Below are positions 1-7,618 of a stretch of DNA of 64,000 nucleotides, piece after piece. Every line of letters starts with the position of its first letter. Within the stretch, counting starts at the first letter, position 1. The translations under genes and the position numbers were made by a program. The DNA lies in NCBI GenBank assembly GCA_964427875.1, contig CAYRVX010000026.1:1-64000 (forward strand), given 5' to 3'. The stretch comes from CAYRVX01 sp964427875 (GTDB lineage: Bacteria; Planctomycetota; Phycisphaerae; SM23-33). Under the pieces are notes generated by a model. The model had not been told where the DNA came from. It worked only from the letters and a program-made list of their open reading frames with translations, and ran no database searches.

Positions 1-21
1 TGACGCCGCCAGTGTACCTGA

Positions 22-246
22 CGGCGGGAGCCGCGTTTTTCATATATTCACTCCATAGGCCTCCGCCATCGCGACGGCTACGAGGACATCGACAAGTTCA
101 CCGACTACGCGCCGGGCGACCTGAACCAGGACGGCCGGATCGATACCGGCGACGGTGAGGCGGCGGCCGAGTCGGGGCGCGTTGACGGGGACGTGCTCAG
201 CGTTCTCGATCTGCCGGACCTCGGCGTGATCGACCTGCGAATCTGA
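22..246 (+). pseudogene. C-terminal fragment with EF-hand/dockerin-like loop
   Basis: The frame is open only after a stop at 19-21 and has no ATG. Its last 60 or so codons read like the tail of a secreted protein, with the calcium-loop type segment DLNQDGRIDTGD (dockerin or EF-hand style) and an acidic C-terminus ending in a TGA. No start or N-terminal body is visible, so this is either the end of a gene broken just upstream or one entering from outside the window with a frameshift. Dockerin-like tails are common in planctomycete surface proteins. The function cannot be assigned. Confidence 0.35.
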
Positions 247-310
247 GTCAGCAGAGCGGCCGTGCCTCCGGCGGTCGGGCTTGCCGCTTCTCCCCGGGCG
301 CGAAGACAAA

Positions 311-342
311 CGCGGCGTCCCTGTCTCAGCAGGGACGCCGCG
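311..342. terminator. Perfect 13-bp hairpin terminator
   Basis: CGCGGCGTCCCTG is followed by a 6-nt loop and its exact complement CAGGGACGCCGCG. It lies between the 3' end of the leftward PEP-CTERM gene and the rightward fragment, so it could end transcription from both sides. There is no long T tract, which leaves the mechanism uncertain. Confidence 0.6.
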
Positions 343-383
343 TGATTCGTCGAAAGGTCCTGTCGGTCGGCCCAGGGGCCCTG

Positions 384-1106
384 TTACCGCTTCCGCCTTC
401 GCCGGCGGGCGAGCAGGCCCAGGGCGCCGAGGCACACCACCACGAGGCTGGACGGCTCGGGTGTGAAGCTGGCCCCGGGGATGTAGGCCTCGGGCTCACC
501 GTCGGGATCCAACACGTCGTAAAGGGGAATCGGGTTTCCCCCGTGGTACTCGTACGTGAAGCCCACGGGGGGTATCCGGTCGATCCGCGCCGACACCTGG
601 AGGGCGTCCTTGTTGAAGACGGTGATGTTTCCGTAGAGCGTGCTGTCGAGGTCGATCTCGAAGAAGATGTCGAAGAAACTGTCCGCCCAGGCCGGGTCGC
701 CCGTGTCCTCAATAATATCGCCTTCCGTGAAGAGCGGCCCGTCGCTGAGCCCGTTGCCCGTTCCGTCGCCGCTCCTCAGGGTGGCCGTACCCACAATGGG
801 AACGGTGCCCGTCAGGCTCATGGACACGATCTCGACGTCGACGTGGTTGAGGTTGCCGGGGTCCAGCGGGTCCAGGGTGTCCCGCGCATCACCGTGCCAC
901 ACGGACATCAGGCCGGTCACGGGGAAGGCCAACGGGCCCGCGCCGGGGATGTCCACGATGAACTCCCCGTCGATTTGCATGTCATGCGTGTCCACGGTGA
1001 CGGTGTCCACCCAATGCTCTCCCGGGCCGTAGGTCGCCGCACCGACCGGCACGGCTGCGGCGAGCAGCAGGACAAGACCCCCAACGATCGCAGTGCACCT
1101 TTTCAT
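384..1106 (-). CDS. PEP-CTERM sorting domain protein
   Basis: 240-residue exported protein. A signal peptide (about residues 1-23, hydrophobic VGGLVLLLAAAVPVGA) is followed by a beta-rich body with no recognised domain. The C-terminus has the full tripartite PEP-CTERM signal: the motif TPEPSSL, a hydrophobic helix and the basic end RRRRRKR. Such proteins are processed by an exosortase and anchored at or released from the cell surface; no exosortase gene is in this window. The start is supported by a strong Shine-Dalgarno (AGGAGGAAAG) 6 bases before the ATG. A sigma-70-like promoter lies about 150 bases upstream and a perfect hairpin about 40 bases downstream, so the gene is probably monocistronic. 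The biochemical role is unknown; proteins of this type are often matrix or surface components. Confidence 0.85.
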   Translation of the reverse strand: MKRCTAIVGGLVLLLAAAVPVGAATYGPGEHWVDTVTVDTHDMQIDGEFIVDIPGAGPLAFPVTGLMSVWHGDARDTLDPLDPGNLNHVDVEIVSMSLTGTVPIVGTATLRSGDGTGNGLSDGPLFTEGDIIEDTGDPAWADSFFDIFFEIDLDSTLYGNITVFNKDALQVSARIDRIPPVGFTYEYHGGNPIPLYDVLDPDGEPEAYIPGASFTPEPSSLVVVCLGALGLLARRRRRKR

Positions 1107-1258
1107 CGAGCTTTCCTCCTGGTTTCCCTTCCCTTCGTCTCTCCGGTTTCAGAAGCGGTTCCCGAAGCGAACAGGAAGTACCGACGTTGAGCAATTCCAC
1201 CTGTGCGCCGAAACTCTCCGGCTGACCTTGTGAGCTATGAGCAATGAGCCAAGATTCT

Positions 1259-1286
1259 ATTATACACACGGGGCGTGTTTTGGCAA
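1259..1286 (-). promoter_or_regulatory. Sigma-70-type promoter for the PEP-CTERM gene
   Basis: On the minus strand TTGCCA (1286-1281), a 16-bp spacer and a perfect TATAAT (1264-1259) face the PEP-CTERM gene, predicting a leader of about 145 nt. It lies in the 333-bp stretch 1107-1439, which otherwise holds only that gene's ribosome-binding site and no ORF I can support. Confidence 0.5.
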
Positions 1287-1439
1287 GTGCTTTTTGGCAG
1301 CAGAATCCGCCCGCTTTCCCCCGAGGACGGCCCCTGAAGGACACGCGGCAAGACGGCCGGCGGGCGCGCCCTATCCGCCGTGGACGATGAGGCAGGGCCA
1401 ATGCCGAACGGGATGGGAACGGGCTGCCTTTTGTCGGCG

Positions 1440-1820
1440 CTAGGGCTCGTACCGCCGCCGGCCGGCGACGTCCACGGAGCTGAACTGCCCCGGCACGAGG
1501 CGGACGCGGCCCAGGGCGCCGGAAAACCGCGCCTGGAGCTCCTTCAGGAGCCCCCCCGTAAGCAGCGTCCTCAACTGGAAGCGATGCGGCGCCGAATCCA
1601 CGATGACCGTCAGCACGCCGCGCCGGAAGCTCTCCAGGGCCGTGTGCTCGCGAACGGTGCCGGGGAGCAGATCGTCCCAGATCTCCGCGAGCCTGGCCAG
1701 TTGACGGACGCGCTTGGCGAGCGTGTGTTTCATCAGGACGGCGAGCGGCTGGCCCACGTGGATGGCGCCGTCACGAAACTGCCGCTGCTGCCAGACCGTT
1801 CGCAGTTGCGCCTCGTCCAT
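1440..1820 (-). CDS. dciA: DUF721/DciA-like protein
   Basis: About 126 residues from the ATG of MDEAQLRTVWQQ. An earlier in-frame start would add a Pro/Arg-rich segment unlike the family. The sequence has the DUF721 pattern: a basic helical segment (LMKHTLAKRVRQLARLAEIWDDL) followed by a KH-like alpha/beta core with LTVIVDSAPHRFQLRTL. DciA is the helicase operator that helps load the replicative DnaB helicase in bacteria lacking DnaC/DnaI. It is encoded just downstream of dnaN on the same strand (about 140 bases apart), a classical replication neighbourhood that supports the call. dnaA, recF and gyrB are not next to it here. The low similarity typical of DUF721 means the assignment depends partly on context. 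Confidence 0.65.
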   Translation of the reverse strand: MDEAQLRTVWQQRQFRDGAIHVGQPLAVLMKHTLAKRVRQLARLAEIWDDLLPGTVREHTALESFRRGVLTVIVDSAPHRFQLRTLLTGGLLKELQARFSGALGRVRLVPGQFSSVDVAGRRRYEP

Positions 1821-1959
1821 GGCCAAGCTCCCGGGTCTCCATACCTGCCCGCCGCTAGGCAGGCTCCGCGCCGGCCGCCACAACGCACAGGGCAGCCTAT
1901 ACTCAAAATCGCCCAAGTCCAACTGGAAACTTCAGCGAACTTCTCCCTCCGCCAGGCCC

Positions 1960-3069
1960 CTAGCCGAGCTCCACGGGCATGACGACGTAGAGGAAGTCAG
2001 CCCCGGAGCGGATCATCACGGGCTTCAGCGGCGCGTTCATCTCGATGCTGATCTCGTCGGTGTCGATCGCGCGGAGCACGTCGATCAGGAAGCCCGGGTT
2101 GAAGGCCATCTCCAGCGGCTCGCCCTCCATCGTGATGGGACAGGTCACCTCGGCCTCGCCGGCCTCGGGGACGCGGCTGGACAGCGTCGCCTGCTTCTCC
2201 TGGAAGCTCACCCGAACGCTGCGGGACTCCTCGTTGGTCAGCAGGGCCGCGAGGCGAACGCTGTGCTCGAAGTCGCCGGTCTTGATGGTGGCCTTGCGGG
2301 CGCACTGCTTGGGGATCACGTCGGCGTACTTGGGGAAGTTGCCCGAGACGAGGGAGCTGATGAGCACGGCCCTGGCCGTCCGCACGAGGATCTGGCTCTC
2401 CTCGACCTTCACGGCCAGCAGCTCCTCCCCGACCACGACGCGCTGGATCAGGCCCATCAGCTTGGCCGGCACGATGGCGGCGACCTCGCGCGAGGCCTTC
2501 CTGGCCAGAGGGCCCTTCGCCTGGGCCAGCCGGTGCCCGTCGGTGGCCACGAGCTGGAGCTTCTTGCCCGACGCCTCCCACAGCACGCCGCTCATGGCAT
2601 AGTGGCTGTGGGTCTTGGCGGCGGCGAAGAGCGTGCGGGCGATCATCTCGGCGAGGGCCTCGGCGGGCACCTCGAAGTCGGCGTCGCCGGCGAACTCGGC
2701 CACGGCGGGATACTCGGCCGGATCGTACCCGTAGATCTTGAAGTGGCTGTCGCTGCCGCGGACGTGGCAGGCCTCCTTCTCGGTCTCGAGGGTGAGGCTT
2801 TCCTCCTCGCCGGACTCCCGGACGATTCCGTTGAGCCGTTCGGCCGGCACGAGCGCCTCGCCCTCCTCTTCGACCTGGACGGCGGTGATCTGGTAGCGGC
2901 ACCCCGCCTCCAGGTCCGTCGTCAGCAGCGTCAGCGAGGACGTCTCGCCTTCCCTGGCCGCGATCAGCTTGACGCATTGCAGGACGGGTTTCGGCGTTCG
3001 GGTCACGACGATACTACCCGCCAGCGCGAGGGCCTCCTGCAATGCCGCCGTCTGGGCGATCACCTTCAT
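1960..3069 (-). CDS. dnaN: DNA polymerase III beta sliding clamp
   Basis: 369 residues, full length for the family (about 365-380). Three clamp domains are visible: the N-terminal MKVIAQTAALQEALALAG start, the middle domain with the diagnostic stretch LQLVATDGHRLAQAK, and a C-terminal domain ending in FLYVVMPVELG, which matches the usual clamp C-terminus (YVVMPMRL). It forms a ring around DNA and tethers polymerases. It is followed by the DUF721/DciA gene on the same strand and preceded by a good promoter. dnaA does not precede it: the next gene upstream is a pilus-type protein and I see no DnaA boxes in 3070-3376, so this does not look like the replication origin. Confidence 0.95.
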   Translation of the reverse strand: MKVIAQTAALQEALALAGSIVVTRTPKPVLQCVKLIAAREGETSSLTLLTTDLEAGCRYQITAVQVEEEGEALVPAERLNGIVRESGEEESLTLETEKEACHVRGSDSHFKIYGYDPAEYPAVAEFAGDADFEVPAEALAEMIARTLFAAAKTHSHYAMSGVLWEASGKKLQLVATDGHRLAQAKGPLARKASREVAAIVPAKLMGLIQRVVVGEELLAVKVEESQILVRTARAVLISSLVSGNFPKYADVIPKQCARKATIKTGDFEHSVRLAALLTNEESRSVRVSFQEKQATLSSRVPEAGEAEVTCPITMEGEPLEMAFNPGFLIDVLRAIDTDEISIEMNAPLKPVMIRSGADFLYVVMPVELG

Positions 3070-3186
3070 AGCGCACCTTTCTCGACATGAAATCCGCCGA
3101 CCGCCGGCCCTCCGACGGCCCGGAAACGTTCCACCGGGCGCGCCGGGCGAGACACACCATCCGCCGACGCCGCCCGTCGAGTCGAT

Positions 3187-3215
3187 CTTATAAGCCCCCG
3201 CCGGTCGACATGCAA
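3187..3215 (-). promoter_or_regulatory. Sigma-70-type promoter for dnaN
   Basis: Minus-strand TTGCAT (3215-3210), an exact 17-bp spacer and TATAAG (3192-3187), giving a leader of about 110 nt before dnaN. It sits in the 306-bp stretch 3070-3376, where no other gene or structure is apparent. Confidence 0.5.
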
Positions 3216-3376
3216 GAGGGAATGGGCTTTTTGGGCGAACTTGCCGCCCGGCGACACGGTACGTGGAATCGCCGCCGAGCCGCGGACGACCTCGCGCGCG
3301 GAGCGTCGTCGGAAAGGCAGTAGGCGGCAGGCAGTAGGGGCGGATGCGGGAACAGGCGCGGTGGGCCTCCGCGCGG

Positions 3377-4756
3377 CTATTCCTCCACGTAACTCGCCGA
3401 GACGGCCTCGAGCTTCCTCTCGTCCACCTCGAAGCCGGCCGGGACGTCGGTGTAGTGGGAGTGATCGATGGTGAAGCTCGAGCCGTTCTCGGCCTTCATC
3501 TCCTCGCTGCCGTAGCAGATGATCCCGCCTCGCAGTGTGCCGCTGAAGCTGTTCTCGAACTTCACGTGCTCGGCGGCGATGAGGCCGTTGACCACGCCGG
3601 ACTCGTTCTCGAACTTGACGCGGAAGCCCGGCGCGAGGATGAACGACCCGGTCATCTCGCGGACCTCCCGGAACAGCCCGGTGTCCGGCAGGGTCTCGAC
3701 GCCGTAGGAGTAGGTGTTGTTCTCGAACTTGATCTCGTTGGCGGGGCTGGGGTCTCCGCCATCCTCGGTGACGATCACCCCGCGGATCGTCGTGCCCTCC
3801 CCGAAGGTCACGCGGTTGGGCGCCTCGATGTAGATGACGCCTTGAAGCGTGATGTCGCCCTCGAAGCTGGGGTTGGTGTTCGCCGCGATCCGGACGTTGC
3901 TGAACGTCCGGGTCCCCTCGGTCTCGGTACCACCGTCGATCAGGCCGGTGGCAAACGGGACGAACGGGGAGATGTCGATCTCGGGAAACTCGGGCATGGG
4001 CGCCCCGATGTGCACGTGCCCCCAGACTTCCGGGTCGGACATGCCGACCCCGCCGATCGTGCCGGTGCCGCTGATGGCCACCTCGGCGGCCGGGTCGGTC
4101 GCGTACACATCGCCTTGGATCGTCAGGTCGTCCTGTAGCCGCAGCGCCGTCCCGGAGGCCGTGGAGAGCAGCCGGGCCTCGGAGCGATCGTTGGCCCCGA
4201 GGATCGCGACGGTGTTCTCGAGGCAGATCGGCCCCTTCGAGGCGATGCCGAAGCCGAAGATGGGGTGCCCGCCGGTCAGCGCGAAGTCCATCACGACGCG
4301 GCGCTGCACGCCTCCCGCCCCGCCCGTGATGCGCATTCGCAGGACCGCCGGCGTGAACATCCACAGCTCCGCGCGGAAGCTCTCCCGCGGACTGCCGAAG
4401 ACGACGTCGGGCACCGTGATGACACTCCCGTCGTACTGGATCAACGCCCCCTGGAGGGCCGGCGAGCCGTTGAGCGTCTCATCCAGGTGCACGGCCACCG
4501 CCTCGAGGATTTCCTCCCCCGTCCCGGCCAGCGGCAGGGAGGCCCGGTTCAGCGTGTAGATCATGAACGCCTGCCCGCTCTCGGCCTGCATTCGGGCGGC
4601 CTGAATCTTGCTGTGGCTATCGCTCTGCACCAGGCCGCTGTTGGAGACGCGGCAGAAGTGAACCGCCAGGCAGGCGATCACCGTCAGCAGACTCAGTGCG
4701 ATAACCAGGACAAACCCCCGCCGAGACGCCCCGCAGGCTGCGCGACAGATACTCAT
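3377..4756 (-). CDS. PilX/pilin-like surface protein with beta-solenoid-type body
   Basis: About 459 residues. The N-terminus (RRGFVLVIALSLLTVIACLA) resembles PilX-type accessory pseudopilins: a basic stretch, then one hydrophobic helix starting GFVLV. After a helical stalk (about 35-90) comes a long Gly/Thr/Asn-rich body with short repeated strands (VAISGTGTIGGVG, VTFGEGTTIRGVIV, VKFENSFSGTLRGGI) that reads like a right-handed beta-solenoid or bactofilin-like fold. Of two close ATGs the second is chosen because GGAGG lies 8 bases before it. No pilus assembly genes are adjacent. Planctomycetes carry many such orphan pseudopilin-type exported proteins. Its role is unknown; surface display or envelope assembly is an inference. 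Confidence 0.6.
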   Translation of the reverse strand: MSICRAACGASRRGFVLVIALSLLTVIACLAVHFCRVSNSGLVQSDSHSKIQAARMQAESGQAFMIYTLNRASLPLAGTGEEILEAVAVHLDETLNGSPALQGALIQYDGSVITVPDVVFGSPRESFRAELWMFTPAVLRMRITGGAGGVQRRVVMDFALTGGHPIFGFGIASKGPICLENTVAILGANDRSEARLLSTASGTALRLQDDLTIQGDVYATDPAAEVAISGTGTIGGVGMSDPEVWGHVHIGAPMPEFPEIDISPFVPFATGLIDGGTETEGTRTFSNVRIAANTNPSFEGDITLQGVIYIEAPNRVTFGEGTTIRGVIVTEDGGDPSPANEIKFENNTYSYGVETLPDTGLFREVREMTGSFILAPGFRVKFENESGVVNGLIAAEHVKFENSFSGTLRGGIICYGSEEMKAENGSSFTIDHSHYTDVPAGFEVDERKLEAVSASYVEE

Positions 4757-4889
4757 GGCCATCTCCTCCAGGTACCTGAAGTATACGATGCACAGGGACC
4801 TGCGGCGCGGCCGGGGACGGTCGGCGTGTCGGAATCGCGAACCGCGCGCCCCCAACGCGGCAGGAACGCCCGGCCCCCCTTCCTGGGGC

Positions 4890-6119
4890 CTACTCCTTCG
4901 GCAAAGCCACCCGGCCGGCGAAGAGGATCATCCCGGTCTTCTCGTGGCGGATGAGGAAGCAGAAGGGGCGATCGGCCTTGAAGACGAGCGGGCGGCCGGG
5001 CGCGGCGGACTTGAGCCGCATCACGACGGCCGTCGCGGCCGCCGCCTCCGTGCCCTCCTCGTCCACCTTCACGAAGGCCTTGTGATAGACGTCGTCGATG
5101 TAGAGGTCCTGGCTGCCGGTCATCCGGGAGAAGTCCGCCTTCGGCGAGAACGCCTGCGGCATGCCCATCTTCGAGAGGATCGGCTTCATCTTCATCTTGT
5201 ATTCCATCTTGAACCGCGGGAAGTACACCTGCACCTTCCGCGGGAAGCGAAGGCGCCCCACGATTCCCGCCAGCCAGTCCGTCGTCAGCGACTCCTCCAC
5301 CTTCGCCAGGCCGTCGAGCCGCTTCGGCAGCAGCACCACCATCGAGAGCTCCTTGCCGGCGTACGGCATCTTCAGGGCCTGGAGGTCCGGCGTCTCGCTG
5401 TAGCCGAACTTCTCCGACTGGAACATCATCTTCGCCTTGACCTTCTTGTCCGGCGAGACGTGGAAGTCCATGTCCCGCGTGGCGGCCTTCTTGAACTGGC
5501 TGGCCCAGTCGCCCTTGAAGTAGATCGCGTTGGTCAGCACCATCCGCGTCATCGCGTCGAGCGAGCCGGGCGGCAGGAGGTCCTTGATCTTCTGCTTCGT
5601 CTTCTCCTCGACCCACTTGTTGATGGTGGCGCGGGCGGCCTCGAACTGCGTCCTGAAGTCCACGTCGAACAGCCCGGCCTTGAAGTGGTCCGTGTTGCAC
5701 GCCAGAAACGGCTTGAGGAAGGGCTTGTCGTGCTGGAGCCACAAGGCGTTGGCGATGTTGAGCTCGTACTTGGCGTCCTTGCCGGCGGCGGTCTGTCCGA
5801 TCACCCTGCCGTAGTCGGCGAAGAACCGCTCGCCCTCTCCGTAGTGCAGCGTGCGGGCCATCTCCGCGGCCGTGCCGCCCTGTGCGCCCGCGTACGTCAT
5901 CGCCAGGGCCGTGTGGATGCTGCTCGGCGAGAAGAACAGGTTGCCCTCTTCCCGGCGGACCTGCCCGTAGAGCTCCAGGCCGAACCGGTTGTTCCCCTGG
6001 ACGGCCGCCGTCTCCGCGCCGGCCGGTCGGGGCTTTACGCGCGGACGCCTCGCCCCCCACGCCTCCGCCCCCATCGCCGCCAGCACCAGCCACGCTCCTG
6101 CCACCGTTGCCCTGTTCAT
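4890..6119 (-). CDS. Secreted serpin (serine protease inhibitor)
   Basis: 409 residues with a signal peptide (about 1-22), then a full serpin fold: SPSSIHTALAMTYAGAQGGT near the N-terminus and the C-terminal signature RPFCFLIRHEKTGMILFAGRV. The reactive loop has the inhibitory hinge EEGTEAAAATA (P17-P7, small residues at P12-P9). Counting from the hinge, and matching the loop length of alpha1-antichymotrypsin, puts Lys370-Ser371 at P1-P1', which predicts trypsin-like proteases (or cysteine proteases that accept Lys) as targets. It would act as a suicide inhibitor outside the cytoplasm, perhaps against proteases of competitors or grazers. AAGGAG precedes the ATG, and an extended -10 promoter lies about 50 bases upstream. 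Confidence 0.93.
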   Translation of the reverse strand: MNRATVAGAWLVLAAMGAEAWGARRPRVKPRPAGAETAAVQGNNRFGLELYGQVRREEGNLFFSPSSIHTALAMTYAGAQGGTAAEMARTLHYGEGERFFADYGRVIGQTAAGKDAKYELNIANALWLQHDKPFLKPFLACNTDHFKAGLFDVDFRTQFEAARATINKWVEEKTKQKIKDLLPPGSLDAMTRMVLTNAIYFKGDWASQFKKAATRDMDFHVSPDKKVKAKMMFQSEKFGYSETPDLQALKMPYAGKELSMVVLLPKRLDGLAKVEESLTTDWLAGIVGRLRFPRKVQVYFPRFKMEYKMKMKPILSKMGMPQAFSPKADFSRMTGSQDLYIDDVYHKAFVKVDEEGTEAAAATAVVMRLKSAAPGRPLVFKADRPFCFLIRHEKTGMILFAGRVALPKE

Positions 6120-6170
6120 CGTGATCTCCTTGCAAGAACGTCAGCGTTCGGGTATCAGCTTCCAGCCGTC

Positions 6171-6179
6171 ATTATACCA
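6171..6179 (-). promoter_or_regulatory. Extended -10 promoter element before the serpin
   Basis: TGGTATAAT on the minus strand (TG one base before a perfect TATAAT) lies about 50 bases upstream of the serpin ATG. No good -35 box is visible, which fits an extended -10 promoter. Confidence 0.4.
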
Positions 6180-6216
6180 GTATCAACGCCATGCTGCCGC
6201 CCGCGCCCGCTCGCCC

Positions 6217-6866
6217 CTACTCGTTCCCGATCGTCTTCAGGACCTCGCTCCACCATTGGTCGTAGGCGGCGCGCATCCGGGCGAGGACCTGCGGGTGCTC
6301 GTCGATGACGTCCTTCGTCTGGCCGGGATCGTGGACGATGTCGTACAGCTCCGCGTTGTTGACGAGTCGGAACCGCTGGCTGCGGACGGCGCAGCCGCGA
6401 TACTTCGATTTCTCCGCCTGCCCCCTGCCCCAGCGGCCGCGATGGACGAACAGGTAGCGGTCCGGCCAGTCGGCCTGCGGGTCCTTCAGCAGCGGGACGA
6501 GGCTGCGCCCGTCGAGCCGGACGTCCTTCGGCGCCTCGGCGCCGCACAGCTCGCAGAGGGTGGGGAAGATGTCGATATGCGCGGCCACGCCGGCAACGTC
6601 GACGCCGCCGGTGAGCCTGCCCGGCCAGCGGAAGAAGCACGGCACCCGCGTGCCGCCCTCGTCGGTCGAGCCCTTGGCGCCCTTCATGCCGGCGTTGTAG
6701 AGCCCGGCGGGCCTGGCCTTGGCGGCCGCCTTGTCCTTCTGGCCCTTCCTGCCGCGGCGCCGTCCGCCACCGCCCGCATGGCCGTTGTCCGTCATGAAGA
6801 TCACCAGCGTGCTCTGCGTGAGCTTGAGGGCATCGAGCTTCTTCAGCAGCCGCGCGCGAAGGTCGC
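6217..6866 (-). pseudogene. Sulfatase, C-terminal half only
   Basis: About 215 codons matching the C-terminal half of a type I arylsulfatase: STLVIFMTDNGHAGG (the metal-binding TDNG segment), GTRVPCFFRWPGRL, HIDIFPTLCELCG, DGRSLVPLL and ELYDIVHDPGQTKDV. The N-terminal half, including the C/S-x-P-x-R catalytic motif that becomes formylglycine, is missing. The reading frame continues upstream only into sequence that codes on the opposite strand, so the gene was cut near 6866. Intact sulfatases remove sulfate from polysaccharides; this fragment cannot. A Gly/Arg/Lys-rich insert follows TDNG. Confidence 0.8.
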
Positions 6867-7305
6867 CTGGCGGCCCGCCCCGGCAGCGGCCGACGCGGCC
6901 CTGTTCTGGCAGGCGGACCTCTCCAGCGTCGTCGGCGGGGACCATTGCGTCGTCTATCTGAAGACGCGCGTGTACGTCCCGAGGACGCAGCGCGTCCGGC
7001 TCGACATCGGGACCGACGACGGCATGAAGATCTGGGTCAGCGGCAAGCTCATCCACGCCAACAACGCGATCCGAGGCCTTCAGCCCGCCCAGGACAGGGC
7101 CCACGTCGTCCTGACGGAAGGCTGGAACGACTTCCTGCTCAAGATCACGCAGCACACGCTGGGCTGCGGTGCGTGTGTGCGCATCCGGAGCACCGACGGC
7201 GCCATAATCGAGGGCCTGCGGTTCGCCACCGCCGCCACCGCCGCCCCGGCCCCCGCAGGTCCGGACGTGTCGCCCTCCCGCCCGGCGCGGCGACAAAGCC
7301 GCTAA
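6859..7305 (+). pseudogene. PA14/carbohydrate-binding-like C-terminal fragment
   Basis: About 148 codons open into the C-terminal end of an extracellular beta-sandwich module: AALFWQADLSSVVGGDHCVVYLKT, then RLDIGTDDGMKIWVSGKLIH and LTEGWNDFLLKITQ. The patterns GTDDGMKIWVSG and GWNDFLLKI are typical of PA14-like or CBM-like modules at the ends of planctomycete glycosidases and cytochrome-type proteins. There is no start codon: the frame begins where the opposite-strand sulfatase fragment begins, so both genes lost their 5' parts in one rearrangement. An Ala/Pro-rich tail precedes the stop. Confidence 0.7.
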
Positions 7306-7378
7306 CCTGCGAAGCTCACTTCGCTGCTCGGCCGATCGTCGTCGCCTTGGCCCGCCCGTACTGAGCCTCCCCAAGTAG

Positions 7379-7549
7379 GCACACAAGTGGCAGCAGATGC
7401 TGCACACGGGGGACGTAGGCTCGATGGAGGAACTGGACGAGCGGTACGGGGTCGATCGCTCGTACCTGGGGAAGACGCTCAGGCTGGCGGCGCTGGCGCC
7501 CGGTGTCGTGCGGCCCGTGCTGGCGGGCGATGACCCCCGCGGCCCATAG
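7379..7549 (+). pseudogene. HTH protein remnant of recombinase-associated type
   Basis: Codons from 7385 read KWQQMLHTGDVGSMEELDER, then YGVDRSYLGKTLRLAALAPG and a short tail to a TAG. This resembles the C-terminal half of a small helix-turn-helix protein often encoded next to large serine recombinases (pattern: RW..ML..G.....ELAE..GV..SY..R.LRL..LAP.IV..IL.G). The frame is closed by a TAG at 7376-7378 and no plausible start exists, so it is a remnant. It lies between the rearrangement point at 6.86 kb and the ATPase-S24 gene and suggests that a mobile element once sat here. The rest of 7306-7618 shows only short inverted repeats (CCACAGC/GCTGTGG at 7552-7586). Confidence 0.5.
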
Positions 7550-7618
7550 CTCCACAGCCCTCGCAAGAAACTAGCTTTGCTGTGGGGCCAGGAACACAGT
7601 ACCCCCACAACCGCGCGC

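Noticed and set aside
1960..3376. Replication origin at dnaN
   Set aside because: No dnaA gene, no DnaA-box cluster and no AT-rich region beside it.
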